Assembly: GCA_017543165.1 (NCBI GenBank)
Contig: JAFYGL010000125.1
Location: 1 to 5,286 of the forward strand
Source of the DNA: Victivallales bacterium
Lineage (GTDB): Bacteria > Verrucomicrobiota > Lentisphaeria > Oligosphaerales > Oligosphaeraceae
DNA: 5,286 nt
Reading direction: 5' to 3'
The notes beneath the pieces are model-generated. The model was given only the letters and a program-made list of their open reading frames with translations. It was not told where the DNA came from and ran no database searches. Shown here piece by piece: positions 1-5,256 of this stretch. Each line of letters starts with the position of its first letter. Position 1 is the stretch's first letter. The translations under genes and the position numbers were made by a program.

Positions 1-34
1 GACAAAAGGGACAAAAGGGACAAAAGGGACAAAA
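1..34. repeat. 9-bp tandem repeat, about 3.8 copies
   Basis: The unit GACAAAAGG occurs three times without error (1-9, 10-18, 19-27), followed by a partial copy GACAAAA (28-34). The array starts at the first base of the window, so it may continue to the left. The last A residues merge with the A-run that serves as the T-tract of the minus-strand terminator next to it. It lies outside any coding region I can support. Its role is unknown; the copies are identical, which points to recent slippage or expansion. Confidence 0.9.
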
Positions 35-65
35 AAAGACCACAGAGCTGCAAGCCCTGTGGTCT
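31..65 (-). terminator. Rho-independent terminator of the WYL regulator gene
   Basis: Read on the minus strand, AGACCACAG (complement of 57-65) pairs perfectly over 9 bp with CTGTGGTCT (complement of 37-45). One A/C mismatch follows, then two more G-C pairs around a 5-base loop. The stem is followed directly by seven T residues (the A-run at 31-37, whose first T also closes the stem). The hairpin begins about 22 bases after the TAG stop of the minus-strand gene (88-90). This is a canonical intrinsic terminator. On the plus strand the stem is not followed by T residues, so it should work in one direction only. Confidence 0.88.
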
Positions 66-87
66 ATTGGAAGACTTTGTTCTTGTA

Positions 88-1101
88 CTATGATTTCAGG
101 CTATTGACGACTGCCTGTGCTTTTTCAAGTGCCTTTGCCCTAAGAGAGGCGGGTGAGAGTATTTCCGCATTGCCTCCTGCGACAAGCACGAAGTTTATGA
201 CCTTGTATTCTTCTATCTCCTCCAGTTCAAGTTCAGCGCAGTCGGGTCTTGTGAAGTTTGCCTGCTTGACAGGGAGGGCCTCTAGCGCCTGGCGCAGCAC
301 CATTTTGCTGGCCCTCAACTTCACGTCCTTGTATCTTGGGAAGTCGAAGGGGTGCCCTGCGTTGACTGATGCGATTTCCTCCAGGTCTGGAGTGAATAGC
401 TTGCCGTTGCGTTTTGCCTCCGAGATGCGGTGCAGCGCAAAAGTCAGGAAGTCCCTGTGGGCGGGATTGCGCTTGCCTGGACTTATGACCTTGCCGCGCA
501 CGTACCAGGTGCCGTTGAAGAATGTCAGCACATGTGGTTCTATGGTGGCGGTCTGCACCTTGCCGCCTTTGATTGGCGTGTATGTGATGTCCACGTCATG
601 CTGGCTGCGCCATTGTTCGAATATTGTCTGGAATACATCGGGGTTGATTTTCAGCGGGAGCCCCTGGATGACCAGTGCATTCCACTGGACTTCGGTGTCG
701 TCATCTGGCAGGGAGTGTTCTGCCCAGAGGCTGTCCACGCTGCCCCTGATTTTGTCCCTGAGAGGAGAGGGCGGCAGTATGCGTTCCGCGAATTGCGCGC
801 CCAGCACGGCCGCCTCCATTTCATCTTCGGCCAGGAAGGAGGCGTATCCATTCCAGTTGTTGTTCAGCAGGTAATATCCATTGTGCTCGATATGGTCGTA
901 TTCAAGTTTTGCGCCCAGGCTCTTCAAGTATTCCACATCCTTGTACATGGTCTGCCTGGTGAAGGAGTATTCACCCCCGTATTCCAGCGCCAGCTGTTTC
1001 TTCAGCGAACTATGGTTGGGGTATGCGTTCTGCTTTAGCATGCGTATGAAGACGCGTATGCGCTCCGTCCGTTTCTTTGATTCTGCTGCGCTGCGTGCCA
1101 T
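88..1101 (-). CDS. WYL-domain transcriptional regulator with N-terminal helix-turn-helix
   Basis: The 337-residue protein has the layout of WYL-family regulators. Residues about 1-80 are basic and helical, and fit a winged helix-turn-helix: the TRQTMYKDVEYLKSLGAKLEYD stretch near 48-69 looks like a recognition helix and wing. The WYL domain lies at about 155-235, with the signature region TWYVRGKV (198-205) and LHRISEAKR (223-231). A C-terminal WCX-like segment covers about 255-335. From the family, such proteins are cytoplasmic dimeric DNA-binding regulators, and the WYL domain is thought to bind nucleic acid or another ligand; some members control phage-defence genes or the DNA-damage response. 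The target here is unknown. The gene stands alone on the minus strand, divergent from the RNA-modification cluster, and ends at its own terminator. The start ATG at 1101 gives a complete HTH, but no strong ribosome-binding site is visible before it. The family call is firm; any specific role is not. Confidence 0.85.
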   Translation of the reverse strand: MARSAAESKKRTERIRVFIRMLKQNAYPNHSSLKKQLALEYGGEYSFTRQTMYKDVEYLKSLGAKLEYDHIEHNGYYLLNNNWNGYASFLAEDEMEAAVLGAQFAERILPPSPLRDKIRGSVDSLWAEHSLPDDDTEVQWNALVIQGLPLKINPDVFQTIFEQWRSQHDVDITYTPIKGGKVQTATIEPHVLTFFNGTWYVRGKVISPGKRNPAHRDFLTFALHRISEAKRNGKLFTPDLEEIASVNAGHPFDFPRYKDVKLRASKMVLRQALEALPVKQANFTRPDCAELELEEIEEYKVINFVLVAGGNAEILSPASLRAKALEKAQAVVNSLKS

Positions 1102-1142
1102 TGGATTTTCTGCTGTGCTATAGACTGCCTTGTTTGCGGCAA

Positions 1143-1171
1143 AAGGTAATGCGCCTGCCAGAATTGTCCAA
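1143..1171 (-). promoter_or_regulatory. Possible promoter and palindrome upstream of the WYL gene
   Basis: On the minus strand TTGGAC (1166-1171) is followed after 17 bases by TACCTT (1143-1148), a good -35 with a poor -10. Transcription would start about 35 bases before the ATG at 1101. The -35 overlaps a small palindrome, ATTG-TC-CAAT (1163-1172), which could be an operator, for example for autoregulation. Both are read by eye and weak; another -10-like TATAGC lies closer to the gene. Confidence 0.28.
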
Positions 1172-1224
1172 TGTGGTAGTGGAAAATAGAAAATAATGTA
1201 AAATGAAACCTTGTTTTACCTGCG

Positions 1225-1252
1225 TTGAATATTGGTTCACATTATATATATT
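1225..1252 (+). promoter_or_regulatory. Likely sigma-70-type promoter for the plus-strand cluster
   Basis: TTGAAT (1225-1230) and TATATT (1247-1252) are separated by 16 bases in the most AT-rich stretch of the divergent intergenic region. Transcription would begin near 1258-1260, leaving a leader of roughly 20 bases before the ribosome-binding site and ATG at 1278. This would drive the 98-residue protein and rlmL, and perhaps pheS and trmL. The run TATATATATTATT offers several -10 registers, so the exact one is uncertain. Confidence 0.45.
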
Positions 1253-1266
1253 ATTGCGATTTATAC

Positions 1267-1271
1267 GGAGG
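1267..1271 (+). promoter_or_regulatory. Ribosome-binding site deciding the start of the 98-residue protein
   Basis: GGAGG sits 6 bases before the ATG at 1278 and only 3 bases before the in-frame ATG at 1275. The spacing favours 1278. An upstream in-frame ATG at 1203 has no such site and would translate the AT-rich promoter region. Confidence 0.75.
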
Positions 1272-1277
1272 CAAATG

Positions 1278-1574
1278 ATGCGGCGGCCAATAGGTTGGAT
1301 AGACAATGATTTCGAGGGCGGGCGGCGCGAGGTGCGCGTCACATTCCACGGCAACACCATAAAGTGGCAATTTCTGCCTGAAGGGGCCGAGGACTGGGAA
1401 TACACCACCGTGCCGACGGAGGAGAACTGGCGGCAGCTGGAGCAGAAACTGAAGGACTTGTGGCAGCGTGGCCACATCTGCAAGACCGAGATGGGTATGG
1501 TGGCAAGGCGCTGCCCGCCTCCTGATGACCAGTACAAGAAGAACGGCAGAAAAAAGCAGGTGGATTTGCAATGA
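1278..1574 (+). CDS. Small protein of unknown function, translationally coupled to rlmL
   Basis: I do not recognise this 98-residue soluble protein. Visible layout: a short N-terminal stretch with WIDNDFEGG (7-15); two likely beta strands, REVRVTF (17-23) and TIKWQFL (27-33), joined by a HGN turn; an acidic, aromatic stretch EDWEY (38-42); a likely amphipathic helix TEENWRQLEQKLKDLWQRG (47-65); and a basic tail with KKNGRKK (87-93). There is no signal peptide, membrane segment or cysteine cluster. Tryptophan is rich for the size (W7, W30, W40, W51, W62). A strong GGAGG precedes the start. The stop TGA (1572-1574) overlaps the rlmL start ATG in an ATGA arrangement, so the two are very likely made together. 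A role linked to rRNA modification or ribosome assembly is an inference from position only. Starting at 1275 would add one Met. Confidence 0.75.
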   Translation: MRRPIGWIDNDFEGGRREVRVTFHGNTIKWQFLPEGAEDWEYTTVPTEENWRQLEQKLKDLWQRGHICKTEMGMVARRCPPPDDQYKKNGRKKQVDLQ

Positions 1575-2680
1575 GGGAATTTTATGTGACAGCGGCACCA
1601 GGCACTGAAGAGGTGCTTAGGGACGAACTGTGCGAGTTGCGCTTCCGCTCCGTGCGCCTGAACAAGGGCGGCATTCCGTTCTTCGGCGAATGGGAGGATG
1701 GCTGGAGGGCATGTTTGCAGACGCGCATCGGGCAGCGTGTAATGGCTGTCATGGGGCGTTTCAAGGCGGAGAACCTGTCGGACTTGTACGAGGGGGCCAG
1801 GCGCATCGACTGGTCGGAGCAGATTACCTTGCGGCGCACATTCGCGGTGGGCGCGTTTGTCCATGAAAGTTCAGGCACCACGCAAGACCAGGCCGCGCTG
1901 AAGGTGAAAGACGCGATTGCGGACAGTTTGCGGGAGAAGTTCGGCGCACGTCCAAATGTGGACAAGGAAGACCCTGATGTGCGTGTGTTCGTGTACATGA
2001 CACGCGGCAAGGCCACGCTGTACCTTGACTTGTCAGGCGCGCCTTTGTTCAAGCGCGGCTACCGCGTGACTGGCGGCGAGGCGCCCTTGAAGGAGACGCT
2101 GGCCTCCGCAGTGCTGCGCCTTTCTGGATGGGACAGGAAAACTCCGCTGGTGGACCCAATGTGCGGTTCAGGCACGCTGGTGATTGAGGCGGCAATGTGG
2201 GCGGCTGGCATCGCCCCAGGCCTGCGCAGAAGCATGTTCGGTTTCCAGAGATGGGGGGACTTCAATGACGAAAAGGCGGCTGTGCTGGAGGACATAAAGG
2301 GGCAGTTGCGCAACGAGGGCAGGGGGCAACTGCCCAGGGTGACTGGCTTTGACATTGACAGCACAGCACTGGAGCATGCCCAGGAAAATGCACGCTCCGC
2401 AGGATTGAGGCTTGCGTTCAGGAGAATGCCATTGCGTGAATTGCAGGCGGACGGCACCAGGCGCTTTGTGGTGACAAACCCGCCATACGGCGTCAGGCTG
2501 GATGCGGACAACCAGATATACCAGGAATTGCGCTCCGCTGTGATGAGGCTGCATGGCTGGAGGTTCTGCATGCTTACTGGCAACCCACGGCTGGTGCGCA
2601 GCATACCCAAGAAGCCAGAGGCGGAATATCCGTTGAAGAATGGCGGCATAGATTGTCATCTTGTTGTTTATGAATGTTAG
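1571..2680 (+). CDS. rlmL: THUMP-domain class I RNA methyltransferase, RlmL type (23S rRNA guanine-N2)
   Basis: The 369-residue protein matches the RlmL/YpsC family, which methylates the N2 of a guanosine in 23S rRNA (G2445 in E. coli) with S-adenosylmethionine. Residues about 1-60 form the N-terminal domain, opening FYVTAAPGTEEVL (4-16). A THUMP RNA-binding domain follows at about 65-155. The linker carries KRGYR (161-165) and PLKETLAS (172-179), both typical of the family. The Rossmann methyltransferase domain has motif I DPMCGSGT (195-202), the acidic loop GFDID (259-263) and catalytic motif IV NPPYG (303-307). It is the length of a stand-alone enzyme; the second (RlmK) domain of the fused E. 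coli protein is absent. AGGTGGA (1558-1564) lies 6 bases before the ATG, and the start overlaps the previous stop, so both direct initiation and coupling are possible. The family is clear; the exact guanosine modified is assumed by homology. Confidence 0.88.
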   Translation: MREFYVTAAPGTEEVLRDELCELRFRSVRLNKGGIPFFGEWEDGWRACLQTRIGQRVMAVMGRFKAENLSDLYEGARRIDWSEQITLRRTFAVGAFVHESSGTTQDQAALKVKDAIADSLREKFGARPNVDKEDPDVRVFVYMTRGKATLYLDLSGAPLFKRGYRVTGGEAPLKETLASAVLRLSGWDRKTPLVDPMCGSGTLVIEAAMWAAGIAPGLRRSMFGFQRWGDFNDEKAAVLEDIKGQLRNEGRGQLPRVTGFDIDSTALEHAQENARSAGLRLAFRRMPLRELQADGTRRFVVTNPPYGVRLDADNQIYQELRSAVMRLHGWRFCMLTGNPRLVRSIPKKPEAEYPLKNGGIDCHLVVYEC

Positions 2681-2707
2681 TAATTGCTTTGATTAACATA
2701 TAAAGAA

Positions 2708-2712
2708 AAGGA
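2708..2712 (+). promoter_or_regulatory. Ribosome-binding site of pheS
   Basis: AAGGA lies 7 bases before the ATG at 2720 and supports that start. The 39-base gap after rlmL contains TATAAA (2699-2704), but it is too close to this site to serve as a useful -10, so read-through from rlmL is more likely. Confidence 0.7.
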
Positions 2713-2719
2713 ATTTGTC

Positions 2720-3763
2720 ATGACGGAATTGGAGAATGAACTGTTGGCATTGCAGGCTGAAGTGCAGGCTGCGGTGGGCGCGGTAAAGGACGAGGCAGGA
2801 CTTGAGGAATGCAGGGCAAAATATCTGGGCCGCAAGGGACTTTTGCCCGCAATGATGTCCAAACTGGGAAGTGTGCCGAAAGAGGACAAGCCAGCGGTGG
2901 GCAAGACGGTCAACGCCGTGAAGCAGCAGATACAGGCGTACCTTGACGAATGCGCTTCCAGAATACACCAGGCAGCGGAAGAAAAAGCGGCACTGGACAT
3001 TTCACTGCCAGCGCGCAGGCACCATATCGGCCACAGGCATCCAATCAGCCTGGTGATGGACAGCGCGGTCACGATTTTCCGCAGAATGGGCTTTACTGTT
3101 GCGGACGGTCCCGATCTGGAGAATGTGTGGGACAACTTTGACGCGCTGAATGCGCCTCAGGACCATCCGTCCCGTACGCCTGAGGACACATTCTACTTTG
3201 ACCTGGACAAGCGGGACTGGCTGGACCCTGAGACCATGATACTGCGTACCCAGACTTCCGATGTGCAGATTCGCACCATGAAGGCTCACAAGCCGCCAGT
3301 GCGCATCGTGTGCCCTGGACGCTGCTACCGCAGGGACACGCCAGACGCCACACACGGAATGAGCTTCCACCAGATTGAGGGGCTGTATGTTGACGAGAAT
3401 GTTTCGCTGGCGGACTTGAAGGGCACCCTGGCGGAGTTCTCCCGCCAGATGTTCGGCGAGAAGACCAAGATACGTTTCCGCCCCCATTTCTTCCCATTCA
3501 CGGAGCCCAGCGTGGAGTGCGATGCGTCCTGCATAGTCTGCGGCGGCGCTGGATGCCGCGTTTGCAAGGGCTCTGGTTGGATTGAGATTGCAGGCGCTGG
3601 ATTGGTGAATCCCGCTGTGTTTGCCAATGTGGGCTACGATGTGGACAAGGTCAGCGGCTTTGCATTCGGCTTTGGCCTGGAGCGCATCGCCATGATACGC
3701 TACGGCATCAACGACCTGCGTCTGCTGTACGATAACGACGTGCGTTTCCTGCATCAGTTCTGA
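2720..3763 (+). CDS. pheS: Phenylalanine--tRNA ligase alpha subunit
   Basis: PheS forms an alpha2-beta2 enzyme with PheT and charges tRNA-Phe with phenylalanine; the alpha chain holds the class II catalytic core. Residues about 1-90 form the N-terminal helical hairpin that contacts tRNA, including KYLGRKG (34-40). Motif 1 lies around HPIS (107-110), motif 2 is GRCYRRDTPDATHGMSFHQ (200-218), and motif 3 is GFAFGFGLERIAM (313-325). A cysteine set C271, C274, C279, C282 (CxxC-x4-CxxC) sits in the segment VCGGAGCRVCKGSGW, seen in many bacterial PheS of the Bacillus type and possibly metal-binding. Ala315 lines up with E. coli Ala294, the residue that shapes the amino-acid pocket. The length of 347 is normal and the C-terminus RFLHQF is typical. 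The gene downstream is trmL, not pheT, which is unusual given the common pheST operon. Confidence 0.97.
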   Translation: MTELENELLALQAEVQAAVGAVKDEAGLEECRAKYLGRKGLLPAMMSKLGSVPKEDKPAVGKTVNAVKQQIQAYLDECASRIHQAAEEKAALDISLPARRHHIGHRHPISLVMDSAVTIFRRMGFTVADGPDLENVWDNFDALNAPQDHPSRTPEDTFYFDLDKRDWLDPETMILRTQTSDVQIRTMKAHKPPVRIVCPGRCYRRDTPDATHGMSFHQIEGLYVDENVSLADLKGTLAEFSRQMFGEKTKIRFRPHFFPFTEPSVECDASCIVCGGAGCRVCKGSGWIEIAGAGLVNPAVFANVGYDVDKVSGFAFGFGLERIAMIRYGINDLRLLYDNDVRFLHQF

Positions 3764-3768
3764 CGCTG

Positions 3769-4248
3769 ATGTTCCGTCCCTGCTTTCACATAGTGCTGGT
3801 TGCTCCAGAGATACCCCAGAACACGGGCACGATAGGGCGCCTTTGTGTATGCACTGATGCGCAGCTGCATTTGGTGAAACCCCTTGGCTTCAGTCTGGAC
3901 GAGGCGCACTTGAAACGGGCAGGGCTGGACTACTGGCCATATCTGCACTGGAGCGTGTATGAGGACTGGCAGGATTTCCTGGAGAAGAACGGCCATCCGC
4001 AGAACATGCGCTTCTGCAGTTCGAAGACAAGTCGAAGCCTGTATGACTGCAAACTGCAGATCGGCGATTATCTTGTGTTCGGCAATGAGGGGCATGGCCT
4101 GCCGCCTGATTTCTACGGCCAGTACAGCGATTCGCTTTGGACCTTGCCCATGCCAGGCGAACACAAGCGCTGCCACAATCTGGCCAATGCCGTGTCCATT
4201 GCGCTGTACGAGGGACTTAGGCAGAATGGCTTCCATTGGGAACGCTAG
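3769..4248 (+). CDS. trmL: SPOUT-family tRNA 2'-O-methyltransferase, TrmL-like
   Basis: TrmL methylates the 2'-OH of the wobble nucleotide (position 34) of leucine tRNAs with S-adenosylmethionine. The 159-residue length equals the minimal TrmL fold (157 in E. coli). Motif 1 is PEIPQNTGTIGRL (13-25) with N18 and R24 kept. KRAGLDYW (49-56) matches the RRAGLDYH segment of E. coli. Motif 2 is FGNEGHGLP (104-112) and motif 3 is RCHNLANAVSIALYEGLRQ (134-152), which forms the knot. Against E. coli as I recall it, the GPETRG loop reads GNEGHG, and the Ser after Arg in motif 3 is Cys135, so substrate or activity may differ. The ATG is 5 bases after the pheS stop with no clear ribosome-binding site, suggesting coupling. 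Its stop TAG lies inside the inverted repeat that begins at 4245. The family is firm; the tRNA target is by homology. Confidence 0.88.
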   Translation: MFRPCFHIVLVAPEIPQNTGTIGRLCVCTDAQLHLVKPLGFSLDEAHLKRAGLDYWPYLHWSVYEDWQDFLEKNGHPQNMRFCSSKTSRSLYDCKLQIGDYLVFGNEGHGLPPDFYGQYSDSLWTLPMPGEHKRCHNLANAVSIALYEGLRQNGFHWER

Positions 4249-4325
4249 TACTTAATTGATTTAATTCGTTCACATCTGCAAAACTTCAACGCACCTGTAT
4301 TCGAATTAAATCAATTAAGTACTAG
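4245..4325. repeat. Perfect 24-bp inverted repeat around a 33-base spacer; MITE-like element or hairpin
   Basis: The arm at 4245-4268 (starting CTAGTACTTAAT, ending TTAATTCG) is the exact reverse complement of 4302-4325. The spacer 4269-4301 has no arm-like pairing and no ORF. The arms are about 25% G+C, far below the neighbouring genes. Both ends are CTAG. The left CTAG contains the trmL stop (TAG, 4246-4248), and the right one is followed by four T residues. Two readings fit. (1) A small non-autonomous insertion: removing it with one TA copy rebuilds ...CGCTAGTTTT..., so trmL would end in the same codon before and after insertion. CTAG with TA duplication is the target type I recall for IS630 elements. 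(2) An RNA hairpin ending or protecting the trmL transcript, though an AT-rich stem plus only four T residues makes a weak intrinsic terminator. The repeat itself is certain; its nature is inferred. Confidence 0.95.
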
Positions 4326-4330
4326 TTTTG

Positions 4331-4360
4331 AACCACGGATTTGCACAGATCAACACAGAT
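4331..4360. repeat. Three 10-bp-phased direct repeats with core CAC(G/A)GAT
   Basis: Three consecutive 10-base blocks, AACCACGGAT, TTGCACAGAT and CAACACAGAT, share the 7-base core CAC(G/A)GAT at exact 10-bp spacing, while the 3 bases between cores vary. The spacing is close to one helical turn, so the cores lie on the same face of the DNA. The array starts 5 bases after the right arm of the inverted repeat and ends 8 bases before the ribosome-binding site of the next gene. From memory, strings of this kind occur between genes in several bacterial phyla, but I could not check this. Confidence 0.85.
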
Positions 4361-4368
4361 TCTAATTT

Positions 4369-4373
4369 AAGGA
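4369..4373 (+). promoter_or_regulatory. Ribosome-binding site of the sugar isomerase/epimerase gene
   Basis: AAGGA lies 8 bases before the ATG at 4382 and supports that start. No convincing promoter is placed far enough upstream within 4326-4368; TTGCAC (4341-4346) with TAATTT (4363-4368) would start transcription after this site. Confidence 0.65.
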
Positions 4374-4381
4374 TTGAGTAG

Positions 4382-5236
4382 ATGAAGCGTTTTAAGATAG
4401 GCGTCATGCTGGAATCATTGCGCATGCCTGTTAAGGAGGCCGTGCGCAAGGTCAGCGAGATGGGGGCTGACGGCTTGCAGGTGTATGTGGTCAATGGCGA
4501 TATGACGCCAGAGAGGATGGATGCCGCCGCGCGCAGGGACTTTCTCAAACTGACGCAGGACTGCGGTTTGGCTATATCCGCGCTGTGCGGCGATTTGGGC
4601 GGGCATGGCTTCCAGCGTCCTGAAGAGAACCAATACAAGATTGCCCGTTCCAAGGCGATTGTGGACTTGGCTGTGGACTGGGGCGTGAACGTGGTGACCA
4701 CGCACATCGGCGTGATTCCTGTTGACAGTGCTTCTCCAATCTACCAGAATGAACTGCTTGTGTGTAGGGAACTGGGCGGATACGCAGCAAACAAGGGCGT
4801 GACATTCGCAATCGAGACTGGACCTGAAACAGCAAAATGCCTGGCTGCGTTTCTGAAGGACGTGGGCAGCAAGGGGATTGGCGTGAATCTGGACCCTGCA
4901 AACTTGGTGATGGTGCAGAATGACGACCCCGTTGCCGCAGTTTATACGCTGAAGGACTACATAGTCCATACCCACGCAAAGGACGGCGTGCAATACAAGC
5001 CCTGCGATCCAGTCAAGGTGTATGGCGCATTCGCAGAAGGCGGAATAGATGGCTTCAACATGGGCGACTACTTCAATGAAGTGCCGCTGGGGGAGGGCAG
5101 CGTGGACTGGCGCCGCTACATTGCGGCACTGTCCGAAGTAGGGTATTCAGGCTACCTGACCATAGAGCGTGAGGTTGGCGCCAACCCTGTTGCAGACATT
5201 GGCGCCGCAATCGGTTTCTTGAATAAACTTCCATAG
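4382..5236 (+). CDS. Sugar phosphate isomerase/epimerase, AP-endonuclease-2-type TIM barrel
   Basis: The 284-residue soluble protein has the repeating strand-helix pattern of a TIM barrel: KIGVML (5-10), GLQVYV (31-36), ISALCGDLGG (65-74), VVTTHIG (104-110), TFAIETG (141-147), GVNLDPANLV (167-176), IVHTHAKDG (194-202) and YLTIERE (258-264). In enzymes of this superfamily, such as D-tagatose 3-epimerase, Glu-Asp-His-Glu bind a divalent metal; the likely equivalents are E145, D171, H198 (or H196) and E262. PLGEGSVDW (235-243), where the substrate loop lies, is typical of the group. Such enzymes move the carbonyl of keto sugars or invert a carbon next to it, but members also include inositol and hydroxypyruvate enzymes, so the substrate cannot be named. 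There is no signal peptide, so it acts in the cytoplasm. It is separated from trmL by the repeat-rich region and has no metabolic neighbour in view. The stop TAG (5234-5236) overlaps the start of the GTGGACA repeat. Confidence 0.85.
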   Translation: MKRFKIGVMLESLRMPVKEAVRKVSEMGADGLQVYVVNGDMTPERMDAAARRDFLKLTQDCGLAISALCGDLGGHGFQRPEENQYKIARSKAIVDLAVDWGVNVVTTHIGVIPVDSASPIYQNELLVCRELGGYAANKGVTFAIETGPETAKCLAAFLKDVGSKGIGVNLDPANLVMVQNDDPVAAVYTLKDYIVHTHAKDGVQYKPCDPVKVYGAFAEGGIDGFNMGDYFNEVPLGEGSVDWRRYIAALSEVGYSGYLTIEREVGANPVADIGAAIGFLNKLP

Positions 5237-5256
5237 TGGACAGTGGACTGTGGACA
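5235..5256. repeat. Heptamer tandem repeat (three GTGGAC cores) after the last gene
   Basis: GTGGACA (5236-5242), GTGGACT (5243-5249) and GTGGACA (5250-5256) are in perfect 7-bp phase. The first copy begins on the last base of the TAG stop codon. A run of eight G residues follows at 5260-5267. No hairpin with a T-tract, and so no intrinsic terminator, is visible before the window ends at 5286. Heptamer arrays of this kind resemble the short tandem repeats known from cyanobacteria, but that is a likeness of form only. Confidence 0.85.

Noticed and set aside
59..1123. Long plus-strand open frames opposite the WYL gene (59-874, 430-1038, 881-1123)
   Set aside because: Their translations are low-complexity or show no domain, they have no ribosome-binding site, and the minus-strand frame gives a full WYL protein with its own terminator.
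1220..1247. Shared short words TGCGTTGAA and GTTCACAT with the spacer of the inverted repeat (4266-4292)
   Set aside because: The matches are 8-9 bases and TGCGTTGAA is on the opposite strand there while GTTCACAT is not; this is consistent with chance.
1203..1277. Upstream ATG at 1203 as the start of the small protein (123 residues)
   Set aside because: It lacks a ribosome-binding site, and the extra 25 residues translate the AT-rich promoter region; GGAGG at 1267-1271 points to 1278.
1118..1864. Minus-strand frame of 248 residues
   Set aside because: It overlaps two well-supported plus-strand genes and the intergenic region, and its protein has no recognisable order.
2699..2704. TATAAA as a separate pheS promoter
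   Set aside because: It lies only 3 bases before the AAGGA ribosome-binding site (2708-2712), so transcription would start too late, and no fitting -35 is present.
4341..4368. TTGCAC-16-TAATTT as a promoter for the isomerase gene
   Set aside because: Transcription would begin at about 4374, after the ribosome-binding site, and the -35 lies inside the phased repeat.
4415..4993. Minus-strand frames opposite the isomerase gene
   Set aside because: The plus strand encodes a complete TIM-barrel enzyme with expected metal ligands; the antisense frames show only shadow composition.
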